Below, piece by piece: positions 5,747 to 12,404 of a DNA stretch of 13,666 bases. Each line of letters begins with the position of its first letter. The first letter of the stretch is position 1. Source of the DNA: Nitrospinota bacterium (GTDB lineage: Bacteria; Nitrospirota; Nitrospiria; Nitrospirales; UBA8639); NCBI GenBank assembly GCA_022561525.1, contig JADFRB010000012.1, positions 1 through 13,666 of the forward strand, given 5' to 3'. Below the pieces are notes generated by a model. The model was not told the DNA's origin. It searched no databases and saw only the letters and a list, made by a program, of their open reading frames with translations. Position numbers and translations under genes: made by a program.

Positions 5747-6367
5747 ATGAAACAACCAGTCATCACCTGCTTAGATTTAGAAGGGGTCTTGACCCCAGAG
5801 ATTTGGCTGGCGGTTGCGGATAAAACGGGCATTGCGGATCTGAAAGTCACCACACGTGATATTCCGGATTACGACGAGTTGATGCAATTACGGCTCAAAA
5901 TTTTGGCGGATCATCAGGTGCGGATTGCTGATATAAGAAATGTGGTGGCTGAGTTGCGACCTCTGGCAGGGGGTTCGGCATTTTTAGACTGGCTCCGAAC
6001 GCGATGCCAGGTGATCATTCTCTCTGATACGTTTTATGATCTCGTGGCGCCTTTGATGGAGCAGCTTCACTATCCGACCATATTTTGTCATACATTGGAC
6101 ATTGACGAGGAAGGGTGTATTCGAAATTATCACCTTCGCCAAGCTGATCAAAAACGCCATGCGGTGGCGGCCTTGAAAAATTTGAAATTTCGTGTCCTGG
6201 CGGCCGGGGATTCTTATAACGATATTTCGATGCTGAAAGAAGCCGATGCGGGAGTATTATTTTGCCCACCGGATTTAATCAAGTCGGAATTTCCTCAATT
6301 TTCTGTGGTTAAATCCTATAGCGAACTCCAAGATGAATTTTGCCGTGTCGGGGGACTTGTCCCGTAA
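5747..6367 (+). CDS. thrH: Bifunctional phosphoserine phosphatase / homoserine phosphotransferase ThrH
   Basis: A HAD-superfamily enzyme that hydrolyses phosphoserine (last step of serine synthesis) and can move the phosphate to homoserine. The 206-aa product tracks Pseudomonas ThrH (205 aa) along its whole length: 'CLDLEGVLTPEIWLAVADKT', 'TTRDIPDYDELM', 'VIILSDTF', 'LRQADQKR', 'AAGDSYNDISML' and 'EFPQF'. HAD motifs are D10/E12 (motif I, nucleophile and the atypical Glu of ThrH), S93 (motif II) and GDSYND 154-159 with D155 and D159 (metal binding). The start is set by the AAGGA site. In organisms lacking SerB, ThrH can be the working phosphoserine phosphatase; that it plays this role here is inference. 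The neighbouring 2-hydroxyacid dehydrogenase could supply or drain hydroxypyruvate. Confidence 0.94.
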   Translation: MKQPVITCLDLEGVLTPEIWLAVADKTGIADLKVTTRDIPDYDELMQLRLKILADHQVRIADIRNVVAELRPLAGGSAFLDWLRTRCQVIILSDTFYDLVAPLMEQLHYPTIFCHTLDIDEEGCIRNYHLRQADQKRHAVAALKNLKFRVLAAGDSYNDISMLKEADAGVLFCPPDLIKSEFPQFSVVKSYSELQDEFCRVGGLVP

Positions 6368-6416
6368 GGAATTCAGGTCATTCGTTATCCCAGCGGCTAT
6401 TTAGGCAAACTGTTAG

Positions 6417-6434
6417 CTGGACCGTCGGGTCCAG
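6417..6434. other. Stem-loop downstream of thrH
   Basis: A perfect 7-bp stem (ctggacc/ggtccag) with a GTCG loop, 50 bases after the thrH stop. No T-run follows, so it is not a classical intrinsic terminator. It may stabilise the mRNA 3' end. Confidence 0.4.
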
Positions 6435-6477
6435 GGCATAGACAAAATTAGGATTGGAAGCTTGGTGAGACCTGAGG

Positions 6478-6506
6478 TTAAACTGTGGAGCAGTTCTTCA
6501 TAAAAT
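6478..6506 (+). promoter_or_regulatory. Candidate sigma70 promoter for the lipoprotein gene
   Basis: TTAAAC, 17 bases, TAAAAT. The -10 has five of six consensus bases, the -35 only three. Transcription would start near 6513, leaving a 100-base leader. It sits in the 245-bp gap after thrH, which otherwise shows only the stem-loop. Confidence 0.35.
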
Positions 6507-6600
6507 AGGCAGGGTAGATATTGCGTTGGGACTTAAGAAGCACTGGAAACTTGCCTGCCGGATGTGCCAAAATTCCCAATTGTGCCGTCTGTTGCTATTA

Positions 6601-6606
6601 AGGAGG
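6601..6606 (+). promoter_or_regulatory. Strong ribosome-binding site fixing the lipoprotein start
   Basis: AGGAGG six bases ahead of the ATG at 6613. It rules out the longer in-frame reading from 6526, which would bury the signal peptide. Confidence 0.8.
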
Positions 6607-6612
6607 CATGAC

Positions 6613-7386
6613 ATGATTCGTTCGTCATCATTTTTCAAAGTCTGGTGTATCCTCATAATTAATGGGGCTCTTAGTATTTCAGGGTGTTTAGGGCCTCGCG
6701 AGTGGAGCTATCCACCCCCTCCGGACAAGACCTATTTGAATGTTCAGGCCACGGATTCCATTTCGGCGAGACTTGCGGTCCTCCCTCTTGAAGATCTTCG
6801 TGGAACTGAAGTGAAAGAGGAATATTGGCGCGTCGCTATCCCTTTAGTTCCTCATGGGATGACGTCATATGATCGTCCTGAAGCGGCGGTGGACCCCGAG
6901 GCAGTGGACGTAGTCATTTTTGACCCCCCTCGAGATTTTGCCCGAGCATTGGCTGATGAAATTCGGGAAGCCAATATTTATTCCACAGTGACATTTTCTG
7001 AAGATCAGACTCCTCCACCAAGTGATTATGTGTTGCGGGGACGCCTCTATTCCACCAGGTGGGAACGGCGACTCACCACCTATCTCTTGGGTCCGGTTGG
7101 AACAGTTCTTTGGATGGTTGGACTGCCAATGGGGGAAACCACTACTGAAATGAACATGGATCTGCGGCTTACTCCCACGGGTGATCCATCCCAGGTCTTG
7201 TGGAGTTTTGCCATGGAATTTCGTGGGGCGGAAATTGATGGGGTGTTTTATGGGTTGGGAGATTCAGTACAGAGTTATCCCGTTGCACTTCAAGAGGCGT
7301 TGCGTCCAGCCATTCGTGACTTGGCTGAAAAAGCAAAAGCTCGCCTGGAAGGGCAAGAAGATCACGGCGGCCTTAATCTAAGATAG
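6613..7386 (+). CDS. Uncharacterised lipoprotein, 257 aa
   Basis: The protein begins with a short basic n-region and a hydrophobic stretch ending in the lipobox ISGC, so C25 becomes the lipidated N-terminal Cys. The +2 residue is Leu, not Asp, which in enterobacteria would favour the outer membrane. The mature part has 'RLAVLPLEDLRG', then 'VAIPLVPHGMTSYDRPEA', 'FARALADEIREANIYSTVTF' and 'DYVLRGRLYSTRW'. A 'pro-domain then variable-beta' layout with 'VLPxEDxR' recalls periplasmic lipoproteins that act as accessory factors of envelope transport or assembly, but I cannot name a family. A hydrophobic patch (about residues 156-172, LLGPVGTVLWMVGLPMG) interrupts the beta-rich part. It appears monocistronic: 245 bp from thrH, with an AT-rich region after it. 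Confidence 0.75.
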   Translation: MIRSSSFFKVWCILIINGALSISGCLGPREWSYPPPPDKTYLNVQATDSISARLAVLPLEDLRGTEVKEEYWRVAIPLVPHGMTSYDRPEAAVDPEAVDVVIFDPPRDFARALADEIREANIYSTVTFSEDQTPPPSDYVLRGRLYSTRWERRLTTYLLGPVGTVLWMVGLPMGETTTEMNMDLRLTPTGDPSQVLWSFAMEFRGAEIDGVFYGLGDSVQSYPVALQEALRPAIRDLAEKAKARLEGQEDHGGLNLR

Positions 7387-7480
7387 GGCCAAATTTTAAA
7401 TGCCTGTAGCCTCGCGCCAAGGTTTTTCTGGGTCATAGCCTATTTCTTACATATTTAAGTCTTATTTAAGTTTAAATAGT

Positions 7481-7507
7481 TAGGTAAAATAACCTACTTA
7501 TTTTTTT
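7481..7507 (+). terminator. Possible weak intrinsic terminator
   Basis: A 5-bp stem taggt/accta at 7481-7485 and 7492-7496 is followed by cttattttttt. The stem is short and AT-rich, so this is only a candidate end for the lipoprotein transcript. Confidence 0.3.
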
Positions 7508-7573
7508 CGCGCTTTAATCTTTAGGTCTCAGCAGGAACTGCCGATAATTTTTATCAGAAGTAAGGATTTGGCA

Positions 7574-7672
7574 ATGGTAGAACAGAAACGAGTCCTAAGT
7601 GCACCTGAAAACGCATGCGCCGTGTTTAAGTACAGTATTTTGGGAACAGTGGGCTTGAGCCAGGATGGCTGA
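7574..7672 (+). CDS. Short upstream ORF (32 aa) abutting cutA
   Basis: ATG at 7574 is preceded by AAGGA at 7562-7566 with a 7-base gap, a better ribosome-binding site than that of cutA itself. It reads MVEQKRVLSAPENACAVFKY and ends TGA two bases before the cutA GTG. Stop and start this close favour translational coupling. I do not recognise the peptide and it has no signal sequence. It could be a leader peptide, a coupling device or a chance ORF; the site and spacing are the only evidence. It lies in the 288-bp gap before cutA, which otherwise shows AT-rich DNA, a direct repeat and a weak terminator. Confidence 0.4.
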   Translation: MVEQKRVLSAPENACAVFKYSILGTVGLSQDG

Positions 7673-7674
7673 AA

Positions 7675-8004
7675 GTGGATGCAATTGTTGTATTGGTCAC
7701 CACGTCTTCTGAAGAAGAGGCCACCGCTTTAGGTAAAATGTTAGTCGAGCACCGGCTCGTGGCTTGCGTGAATGTCCTTCCTAAAGTGAAGTCAATCTTT
7801 CAGTGGGATGGCAAAATATCCGAAGAAGAAGAGTGTTTGATGATTCTCAAAACCAGGAAACCACTTTTCAAGGCGCTAGAGAAAACGATAATTGCCCAGC
7901 ACAGTTATGATGTGCCTGAAATTATTGCGTTGCCAATTGTGGAAGGGTCGCCATCGTATTTGTCTTGGGTTCATGATATGACCAGAAATCACGATAGTCG
8001 TTAA
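7675..8004 (+). CDS. cutA: CutA1-like divalent-cation tolerance protein
   Basis: A small trimeric ferredoxin-fold protein of the CutA1 family, found widely and linked to copper and other divalent-ion tolerance, though its molecular role is unsettled. The 109-aa product has the family signature: 'VLVTTSSEEEATALGKMLVE' at the N-terminus, then 'RLVACVNVLPKVKSIFQWDG', 'EEECLMILKTR' and 'YDVPEIIALPIVEG...YLSWV'. The GTG at 7675 is the only start that keeps the family N-terminus; the ATG at 7665 is in another frame. AGGA lies about 10 bases ahead. The preceding 32-aa ORF stops two bases upstream. Cytoplasmic, as there is no signal peptide. Confidence 0.93.
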   Translation: MDAIVVLVTTSSEEEATALGKMLVEHRLVACVNVLPKVKSIFQWDGKISEEEECLMILKTRKPLFKALEKTIIAQHSYDVPEIIALPIVEGSPSYLSWVHDMTRNHDSR

Positions 8005-8023
8005 TTTGTGATCAATATTCCAT

Positions 8024-8056
8024 AATACAAGCCAAATCGAACTTTTGTATTTTGGC
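8024..8056. other. Two interleaved inverted repeats after cutA
   Basis: aatacaa (8024-8030) pairs with ttgtatt (8045-8051), and gccaaa (8031-8036) with tttggc (8051-8056). The pairings are interleaved, so they are mutually exclusive or pseudoknot-like. They end just before the -35 of the next promoter. May act in cutA mRNA ending. Confidence 0.3.
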
Positions 8057-8057
8057 A

Positions 8058-8086
8058 TTGACCCTTAGGATCGACTCCAGTAGAGT
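8058..8086 (+). promoter_or_regulatory. Candidate sigma70 promoter for the M23 peptidase gene
   Basis: TTGACC, exactly 17 bases, TAGAGT: five of six and four of six consensus matches. Expected transcription start is near 8093, about 40 bases ahead of the start codon. Confidence 0.5.
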
Positions 8087-8134
8087 ACTTTAAACTTTTG
8101 ATGAACTGAAGAAGTTCCCATTAAAAGGAGATGT

Positions 8135-9109
8135 ATGAAGACCCTTGACGAAGCCTATACCATCATGATCTTTCGGGGAGCGACGTCAAACCCTCTTCGG
8201 ATGAGGTTACGAAAAGTCACGCTTCGACGGGTGTTGATCACGGCGGCGGTTCTCATTGTGGTGCAAATGGGGATTATGGCTCACTATGTGGTCCAAACTA
8301 GCCAGGTTTCTGAACTCAACACATTACGAACAGAGATTGTGGAAACTCGGGACCAGACCAAAAACTTTTCGTCTGCCATCGACGGCATGAAGCAACGGAT
8401 GCTGGTGATGCAAGAGCTCAATCGTAAACTGCAAACCATGTTTGGGTTGGAGCCCGATAATGTTGAAGGTGTTGAAGTGAATGGACAGGGTGGTGAAGAA
8501 TTTCCCTATGAGAGCGACATTTATGGTGAGCCGGGTCAATCCTTGGATTCTTCGGGGGTCGAGAGTCAGATCACGCCAAATCAAGGGACCACACAATTCT
8601 CGTTGGTTGTCAATATTGAACAAGGGTTAGTTTGGCTGGACCGCCAGGCTTTGAAAGAACAGCAAATCCTGGATGATTTGGCTGAGAGGGCTGGTGAACG
8701 TGTGGAGCGATGGGCAGCAACGCCCTCTATTTGGCCGGTCAAAGGTCATATTACCTCAAAGTTTGGTCCAAGAATTTCGCCTTTCACTGGGAAAAAGGCC
8801 TTTCACTCAGGTCTGGACATTGGATCTCCACGAGGGCCTGTGATAAGGGCGCCAGCTTCGGGAAAAGTTGTGGTGGCTGCCTATGATACCCGGTTGGGGA
8901 ATTTTATTCGCATTAACCACGGATTTGGGATTGAGACGACCTATGGCCACTTGGCCAAGATGTTGGTGAAATATGGCAAAAAGGTTAAACGTGGTGATGT
9001 CATTGGGTTGGTGGGTAGTTCAGGTAAATTCTCAACCGGTCCTCACCTTCACTACCAGGTCGCCATTAACGATAAGGTTGTGAATCCTGTACAATATATT
9101 TTGGATTAA
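8135..9109 (+). CDS. Membrane-anchored M23 (LytM-type) peptidase with coiled coil
   Basis: A predicted cell-wall endopeptidase or divisome/elongasome activator. The 324-aa protein has a cytosolic basic N-terminus, one transmembrane helix (about 33-49), a periplasmic coiled coil (about 55-103), a low-complexity acidic linker (105-150) and a C-terminal lysostaphin-like domain (about 200-324). All M23 zinc and catalytic residues are present: H224 and D228 in 'HSGLDIG', H272 in 'YGHL' and HLH at 304-306, so it is probably active and not a degenerate EnvC/NlpD type. The start ATG follows AAAAGGAG. Similar 'TM, coiled coil, M23' proteins are found in many Gram-negatives next to cell-shape genes, but here the neighbours give no hint. 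Monocistronic by position. Confidence 0.92.
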   Translation: MKTLDEAYTIMIFRGATSNPLRMRLRKVTLRRVLITAAVLIVVQMGIMAHYVVQTSQVSELNTLRTEIVETRDQTKNFSSAIDGMKQRMLVMQELNRKLQTMFGLEPDNVEGVEVNGQGGEEFPYESDIYGEPGQSLDSSGVESQITPNQGTTQFSLVVNIEQGLVWLDRQALKEQQILDDLAERAGERVERWAATPSIWPVKGHITSKFGPRISPFTGKKAFHSGLDIGSPRGPVIRAPASGKVVVAAYDTRLGNFIRINHGFGIETTYGHLAKMLVKYGKKVKRGDVIGLVGSSGKFSTGPHLHYQVAINDKVVNPVQYILD

Positions 9110-9244
9110 TAAGTTGCTTTCCTTTTTCCTTCTGAAAATCAATTCCTTCCACAAAGTCATTTTCCCATCGTTTCATCCGTCCTCGAGTCTATATCATACG
9201 AGGTTGTGAAGGGGGTAGGCCCAAAGCCCTAGGTGCGATGCAGA

Positions 9245-9400
9245 ATGGTAGGCCTTCTTTTTGGAGTGCTGGGTCTTCTTTTTGGTTGCCTTCTTTGTCC
9301 TTCGGCCTTAGGATTACAAGACACTGATGTCGGGTATTCTCAGGATCAGTGGAGAAATGGAAATGTCTCAAGATTGACATTATTTTCAATGCTTTGTTAG
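9245..9400 (+). CDS. Doubtful small secreted-type ORF, 51 aa
   Basis: ATG at 9245 opens MVGLLFGVLGLLFGCLLCPS, a hydrophobic signal-like stretch. A polar tail (QDTDVGYSQDQWRNGN) follows, ending at TAG 9398-9400. There is no good ribosome-binding site. The hydrophobic part comes from a DNA repeat (cttctttttgg at 9254-9264 and 9275-9285), so it may be accidental. It lies within the 415-bp gap between the M23 gene and the oxidoreductase operon, where nothing else looks coding. Confidence 0.2.
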   Translation: MVGLLFGVLGLLFGCLLCPSALGLQDTDVGYSQDQWRNGNVSRLTLFSMLC

Positions 9401-9481
9401 TGTAATACCTCTATAATTCTTCTCAGTTTACGGTAAGGCATTTTTCCTACGAAAAAGTAAGAAGAGAGCGAAAAATATAAT
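9374..9481 (+). promoter_or_regulatory. AT-rich leader of the oxidoreductase operon with unpaired promoter elements
   Basis: A perfect TTGACA lies at 9374-9379, with TATAAT at 9412-9417 and again at 9476-9481. No pair has a normal 16-18 base spacing, so no promoter can be fixed. A -10 without a -35 often means activator dependence. A small hairpin (ttttt/aaaaa around cctacg) sits at 9441-9456. Confidence 0.3.
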
Positions 9482-9524
9482 TGTTTAAACTTTTAGCTAA
9501 ACCATACAAAAGGGAGGGTCGACG

Positions 9525-10415
9525 ATGAGCCTCGATTATGTGAAATTTACACCTGGCTTTGGAAAATTTATGCCAAAGGAATATCGTGATATGGTGGATC
9601 ATGGTCCATTTGGGAAGAAAACTACTGTTTCCCAAGTTGGATCGTTTAAAGAAATTATGGAAGAACATCCCATGTGTGCGGGTTGTGCCATGACGTTATT
9701 TATTCGGCTGGCCGTGATCGCATTTCCGAACCCTGAGGATACCATCACGGTGGGAACGGCTGGATGTGGTCGGTTGGCCATCTCTCAGGCAGCCATTCAA
9801 TTTGTATATGGAAATTATGGAGATCAGAATGGTGTGGCCAGTGGCTTAACCCGTGGCCTTCGTCTTCGATTTGGTGATAAACCTAAAGATGTGGTCGTGA
9901 TGGCGGGTGATGGTGGTATGGCTGATATCGGGTTTGCCCAAACGCTGCATTCATGGTTTAGAAAAGAAAAGTTTACGACGATCATGTTGGACAACGAGGT
10001 GTATGGAAATACGGGTGGCCAGGAAAGCGGCATGACCAATCAAGGCCAAGTCTTAAAAATGGCCCCTCTTGGGAAAAAATTTGAAAAGATGGATATGCTG
10101 GGAATGGCCAAGGTGGCAGGGTGTGCGTATGTGGCCACTGTGGTTCCTAATAATCCACGACGGGTGGAAAGCGTGATAAAGAAGGCTGTGTTAATCGCTC
10201 GGGAGATTGGCCCTACCTATATTCAGGCCTATACCTCCTGTAATATCGAATATGCGATTCCAACGGAAAAGGTGTTGGAAGACTGTAATGTGGTCGAAAA
10301 AGATCGATATAAATTTGAGGAATATATGACGGATGAAGCCAAGGAATGTCTGTCGCAATTGTATGGATACAAAGAATATTTGCCAAAACCGGCGAAGGCA
10401 GTAGAACAAAAGTAA
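9525..10415 (+). CDS. porB: 2-oxoacid:ferredoxin oxidoreductase, beta subunit (TPP-binding)
   Basis: The catalytic half that binds thiamine diphosphate and one [4Fe-4S] cluster. Cluster cysteines are C51 and C54 in 'CAGC', C81 in 'GTAGCGRL' and C239 in 'YTSCN'. The TPP/Mg motif is 'GDGGMADIG' at 128-136 with 'LDNEVYGNTGGQ' at 155-166, including the N-x-x-Y-G-x-T-G-G-Q pattern of POR/OGOR beta chains. The 296-aa length fits. The first 40 residues are an extension with no cluster motif. The start ATG follows AGGGAGG. First gene of a five-gene set (beta, gamma, delta, epsilon-like, alpha), the layout of autotrophs using the reductive TCA cycle. Pyruvate and 2-oxoglutarate enzymes share these motifs, so the por name is provisional. 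Confidence 0.93.
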   Translation: MSLDYVKFTPGFGKFMPKEYRDMVDHGPFGKKTTVSQVGSFKEIMEEHPMCAGCAMTLFIRLAVIAFPNPEDTITVGTAGCGRLAISQAAIQFVYGNYGDQNGVASGLTRGLRLRFGDKPKDVVVMAGDGGMADIGFAQTLHSWFRKEKFTTIMLDNEVYGNTGGQESGMTNQGQVLKMAPLGKKFEKMDMLGMAKVAGCAYVATVVPNNPRRVESVIKKAVLIAREIGPTYIQAYTSCNIEYAIPTEKVLEDCNVVEKDRYKFEEYMTDEAKECLSQLYGYKEYLPKPAKAVEQK

Positions 10416-10478
10416 CGCTGGTTTAAGCACGTCAGGCTTTTTGAAGGCATATGCTAAGGATAAGAGGAGGGTTGGGAT

Positions 10479-11183
10479 ATGGCGATTCGTTTTAACATCC
10501 GCATGGCTGGTGTCGGTGGGCAAGGCGTGGTGACGGGTTCGCATATTTTTAGCACGGCGGTCATTAACGCGGGCGGAGAGAGCACCATTGTTCCATTCTA
10601 TGGGTCTGAAAAGCGACTGGCGCCAGTTGAAAGTTATGTGAGGGTTTCTGATGAGCCAATTTATGAAATTGGCGAGATCACGTTTCCTCACATTATCATG
10701 ATTTTTCATCCTCAGGTCATTACCCATGGCAAAAGCTACACCAATCCATTCTATTTTGGACTGAAGCAAGAAGGGGTGGCATTGATCAATCATGATAGGC
10801 CGATGAAGTTGGAGCCGGATCAGGCGCGGGAACTCGAAGAACTCAATGCCCAATTGTACTATTTGCCAGCAACAAAACTGTCCCTTGATGTGGCTGGTAT
10901 TGACCTTGCCACGAATATGGCGATGGTCGGGGCTATTGGTGCCATTACGGGATTGACAAATATGGAGGCGTTGGCCCAAGCGGTGAAAGATCGTTTTCTT
11001 GGTAAAGGCTTTGTGGTCTCAGGAGGAACGGCGGCGTTAGATAGTGTTGTGGAAAGAAAGTTTAAGAAAAAGGCGGAGTTAATTGATAAAAATCTTGCCG
11101 TGGTAAGAGCGGCCTGGGAATATGCAGTCGATAAGGGCTGGGCGAAGGAGAGTAAAGAGGCTGTTTCGGTTGCAACAGCATAG
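10479..11183 (+). CDS. porG: 2-oxoacid:ferredoxin oxidoreductase, gamma subunit
   Basis: The gamma-type domain (pyruvate ferredoxin/flavodoxin oxidoreductase, PF01558) spans most of the 234 residues. It starts with 'IRMAGVGGQGVVTGSHIFS', GVGGQG at 11-16, the hallmark of this chain. Next come 'STIVPFYGSEKRLAPVESYV' and 'RVSDEPIYEIGEI'. Many relatives have an R-G-G where this protein has R-L-A-P, which may mark the autotroph-type branch. The C-terminal region (about 195-234) is a charged helix. This chain contacts coenzyme A in better-studied homologues. An AGGAGGG site lies upstream of the ATG; there are 63 bp to the beta gene and 20 bp to the ferredoxin-type gene. Confidence 0.92.
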   Translation: MAIRFNIRMAGVGGQGVVTGSHIFSTAVINAGGESTIVPFYGSEKRLAPVESYVRVSDEPIYEIGEITFPHIIMIFHPQVITHGKSYTNPFYFGLKQEGVALINHDRPMKLEPDQARELEELNAQLYYLPATKLSLDVAGIDLATNMAMVGAIGAITGLTNMEALAQAVKDRFLGKGFVVSGGTAALDSVVERKFKKKAELIDKNLAVVRAAWEYAVDKGWAKESKEAVSVATA

Positions 11184-11203
11184 CCTATAACAGAGAGGAT
11201 ATT

Positions 11204-11527
11204 ATGTATTTAGTTGCTCATATTGATGTAGATATTTGTGCTGCCACGAGTTGTAGGTTATGTACGCAATTTTGTCCCGAGGCCAATACGATTCTCTACA
11301 ATACCGAGGCGGGAAAAGATAGAGGCCTGAAGTATGGATCAGCCTATGTGGCCGTGGATCGTTGTAAGGGCTGCGCTCAATGTGTCTGGGTGTGTGACAA
11401 TATGGCCAAACATAATGCCATCAAAATGGAAATGATTGACCAGATTGGTGACCAAGCGTTGACGGAAAATTTGACGTATTCTGAAAAGAACTGTACTGCC
11501 GTGTTAGCCAGTCCGGTTCGCGGGTAG
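11204..11527 (+). CDS. porD: 2-oxoacid:ferredoxin oxidoreductase, delta subunit (2x[4Fe-4S] ferredoxin type)
   Basis: A 107-aa electron-transfer subunit with two cysteine sets. The second is classical: C54, C57, C60, C64 (C-x2-C-x2-C-x3-C). The first is C12-x4-C17-x2-C20-x3-C24-P, so the first gap is wider than normal. Each set gives three ligands to one cluster and its last Cys to the other, as in bacterial dicluster ferredoxins. It passes electrons from the catalytic chains to or from free ferredoxin; in the reductive direction it drives carboxylation. 'TQFCPEA' and 'CVWVCDNM' flank the sites. Start ATG with GAGAGG ahead. A 20-bp gap to the gamma gene makes co-translation likely. Confidence 0.9.
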   Translation: MYLVAHIDVDICAATSCRLCTQFCPEANTILYNTEAGKDRGLKYGSAYVAVDRCKGCAQCVWVCDNMAKHNAIKMEMIDQIGDQALTENLTYSEKNCTAVLASPVRG

Positions 11528-11579
11528 GTTGTGACGTCAATATACCATTCCTTCCCGACCTAATGATTGGAGCAAACAC

Positions 11580-12335
11580 GTGGGAGCAACTGAGTTAGAA
11601 AGAATTGTTGAGCCAGGCCCGGCTGGGTTTCATCCTCCATCAGCCGCCGAATTGGGTGTTCTCCCTCCAAAAGAAGACTATGGTCTGATTTTTGGTAATG
11701 AGGTTCCAGAAGTTAAAGCCCTGGAAGAAATGGCAAAAGCCATGTTCACCAGAAAAAACGCTACTATTTTTCCTGGTCCACTCGTTTTATGGAATTGGAA
11801 TGATCATGCAGCGGATAAAGCGAAAGCCGTTCTCGAGCTTGCGGCACAAATTCCAGATGTTTTAATCATTCCAATGCCTGACTATCGTCCCAAATATCCG
11901 AAAATTGAACCCGAGGAAATGATTAATCCGAATCACCCCAATCTCACGATTTGGGGGAATAAAATTGAAGTCTGTATTTTCATCGGCGTGCACTGTCATT
12001 ATGCCAATCTGACGTTGAAAATGATTCGTGCTGGTACGAATTGCTGGACATCGGCGATTTGTGCTGAGCAAGGTCATGAAGATGCTATGTTTACTATCAG
12101 AGATTCCGATGCCACAAAAATTCGGATGGCCGCCCAAGTCTTTAAGCGAGTGCGTGAAGAAATGGGTCTCACGTTACCGGAGAACGGCGAAAATGTTCGA
12201 TTTACGGGATTCCAGTCCTTAGTGCATGGCGGGATAACTCATACGAACCCACTAGATATTCAACTCGGGGGTGAAGGAACCGCGAGTGCTGCCGCATTCG
12301 GCCATAAAGCGGAAGCCATGCAACGAGAAGGTTAG
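11580..12335 (+). CDS. porE: Fifth oxidoreductase subunit, CO-dehydrogenase/ACS epsilon (CdhB)-like
   Basis: A 251-aa protein with neither iron-sulfur nor TPP motifs. The core (about 60-175) runs 'ATIFPGPLVLWNWNDHAADK', then 'IPDVLIIPMPDY', 'IWGNKIEVCIFIGVHCHYAN', 'LKMIRAGTN' and 'AEQGHEDAMFTIRD'. The 'V-x-I-F-I-G-V-x-x-x-Y-A-x-x-x-L' pattern recalls the CODH/acetyl-CoA synthase epsilon family (PF02552); this is from memory and moderate. In methanogens that chain binds the CODH and may carry FAD. In five-subunit POR/OGOR complexes the extra chain is required but its job is unclear. GTG start with GGAG seven bases ahead. A glycine/alanine-rich tail follows residue 220. It sits between the delta and alpha genes. 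Confidence 0.8.
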   Translation: MGATELERIVEPGPAGFHPPSAAELGVLPPKEDYGLIFGNEVPEVKALEEMAKAMFTRKNATIFPGPLVLWNWNDHAADKAKAVLELAAQIPDVLIIPMPDYRPKYPKIEPEEMINPNHPNLTIWGNKIEVCIFIGVHCHYANLTLKMIRAGTNCWTSAICAEQGHEDAMFTIRDSDATKIRMAAQVFKRVREEMGLTLPENGENVRFTGFQSLVHGGITHTNPLDIQLGGEGTASAAAFGHKAEAMQREG

Positions 12336-12404
12336 AGCAAACTATTGATCAATGTCGTCCTTTCATTCAGAAAGGATTGTACCCACCCATAAAGGGGTTA
12401 AGCC

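Noticed and set aside
9189..9389. Minus-strand ORF in the leader before the oxidoreductase operon
   Set aside because: No ribosome-binding site, no recognisable features, repeat-derived sequence.
10191..10979. Long minus-strand ORF (262 aa) across the beta and gamma genes
   Set aside because: It lies opposite two unmistakable coding sequences, has no family features, and its composition is that of a reversed strand.
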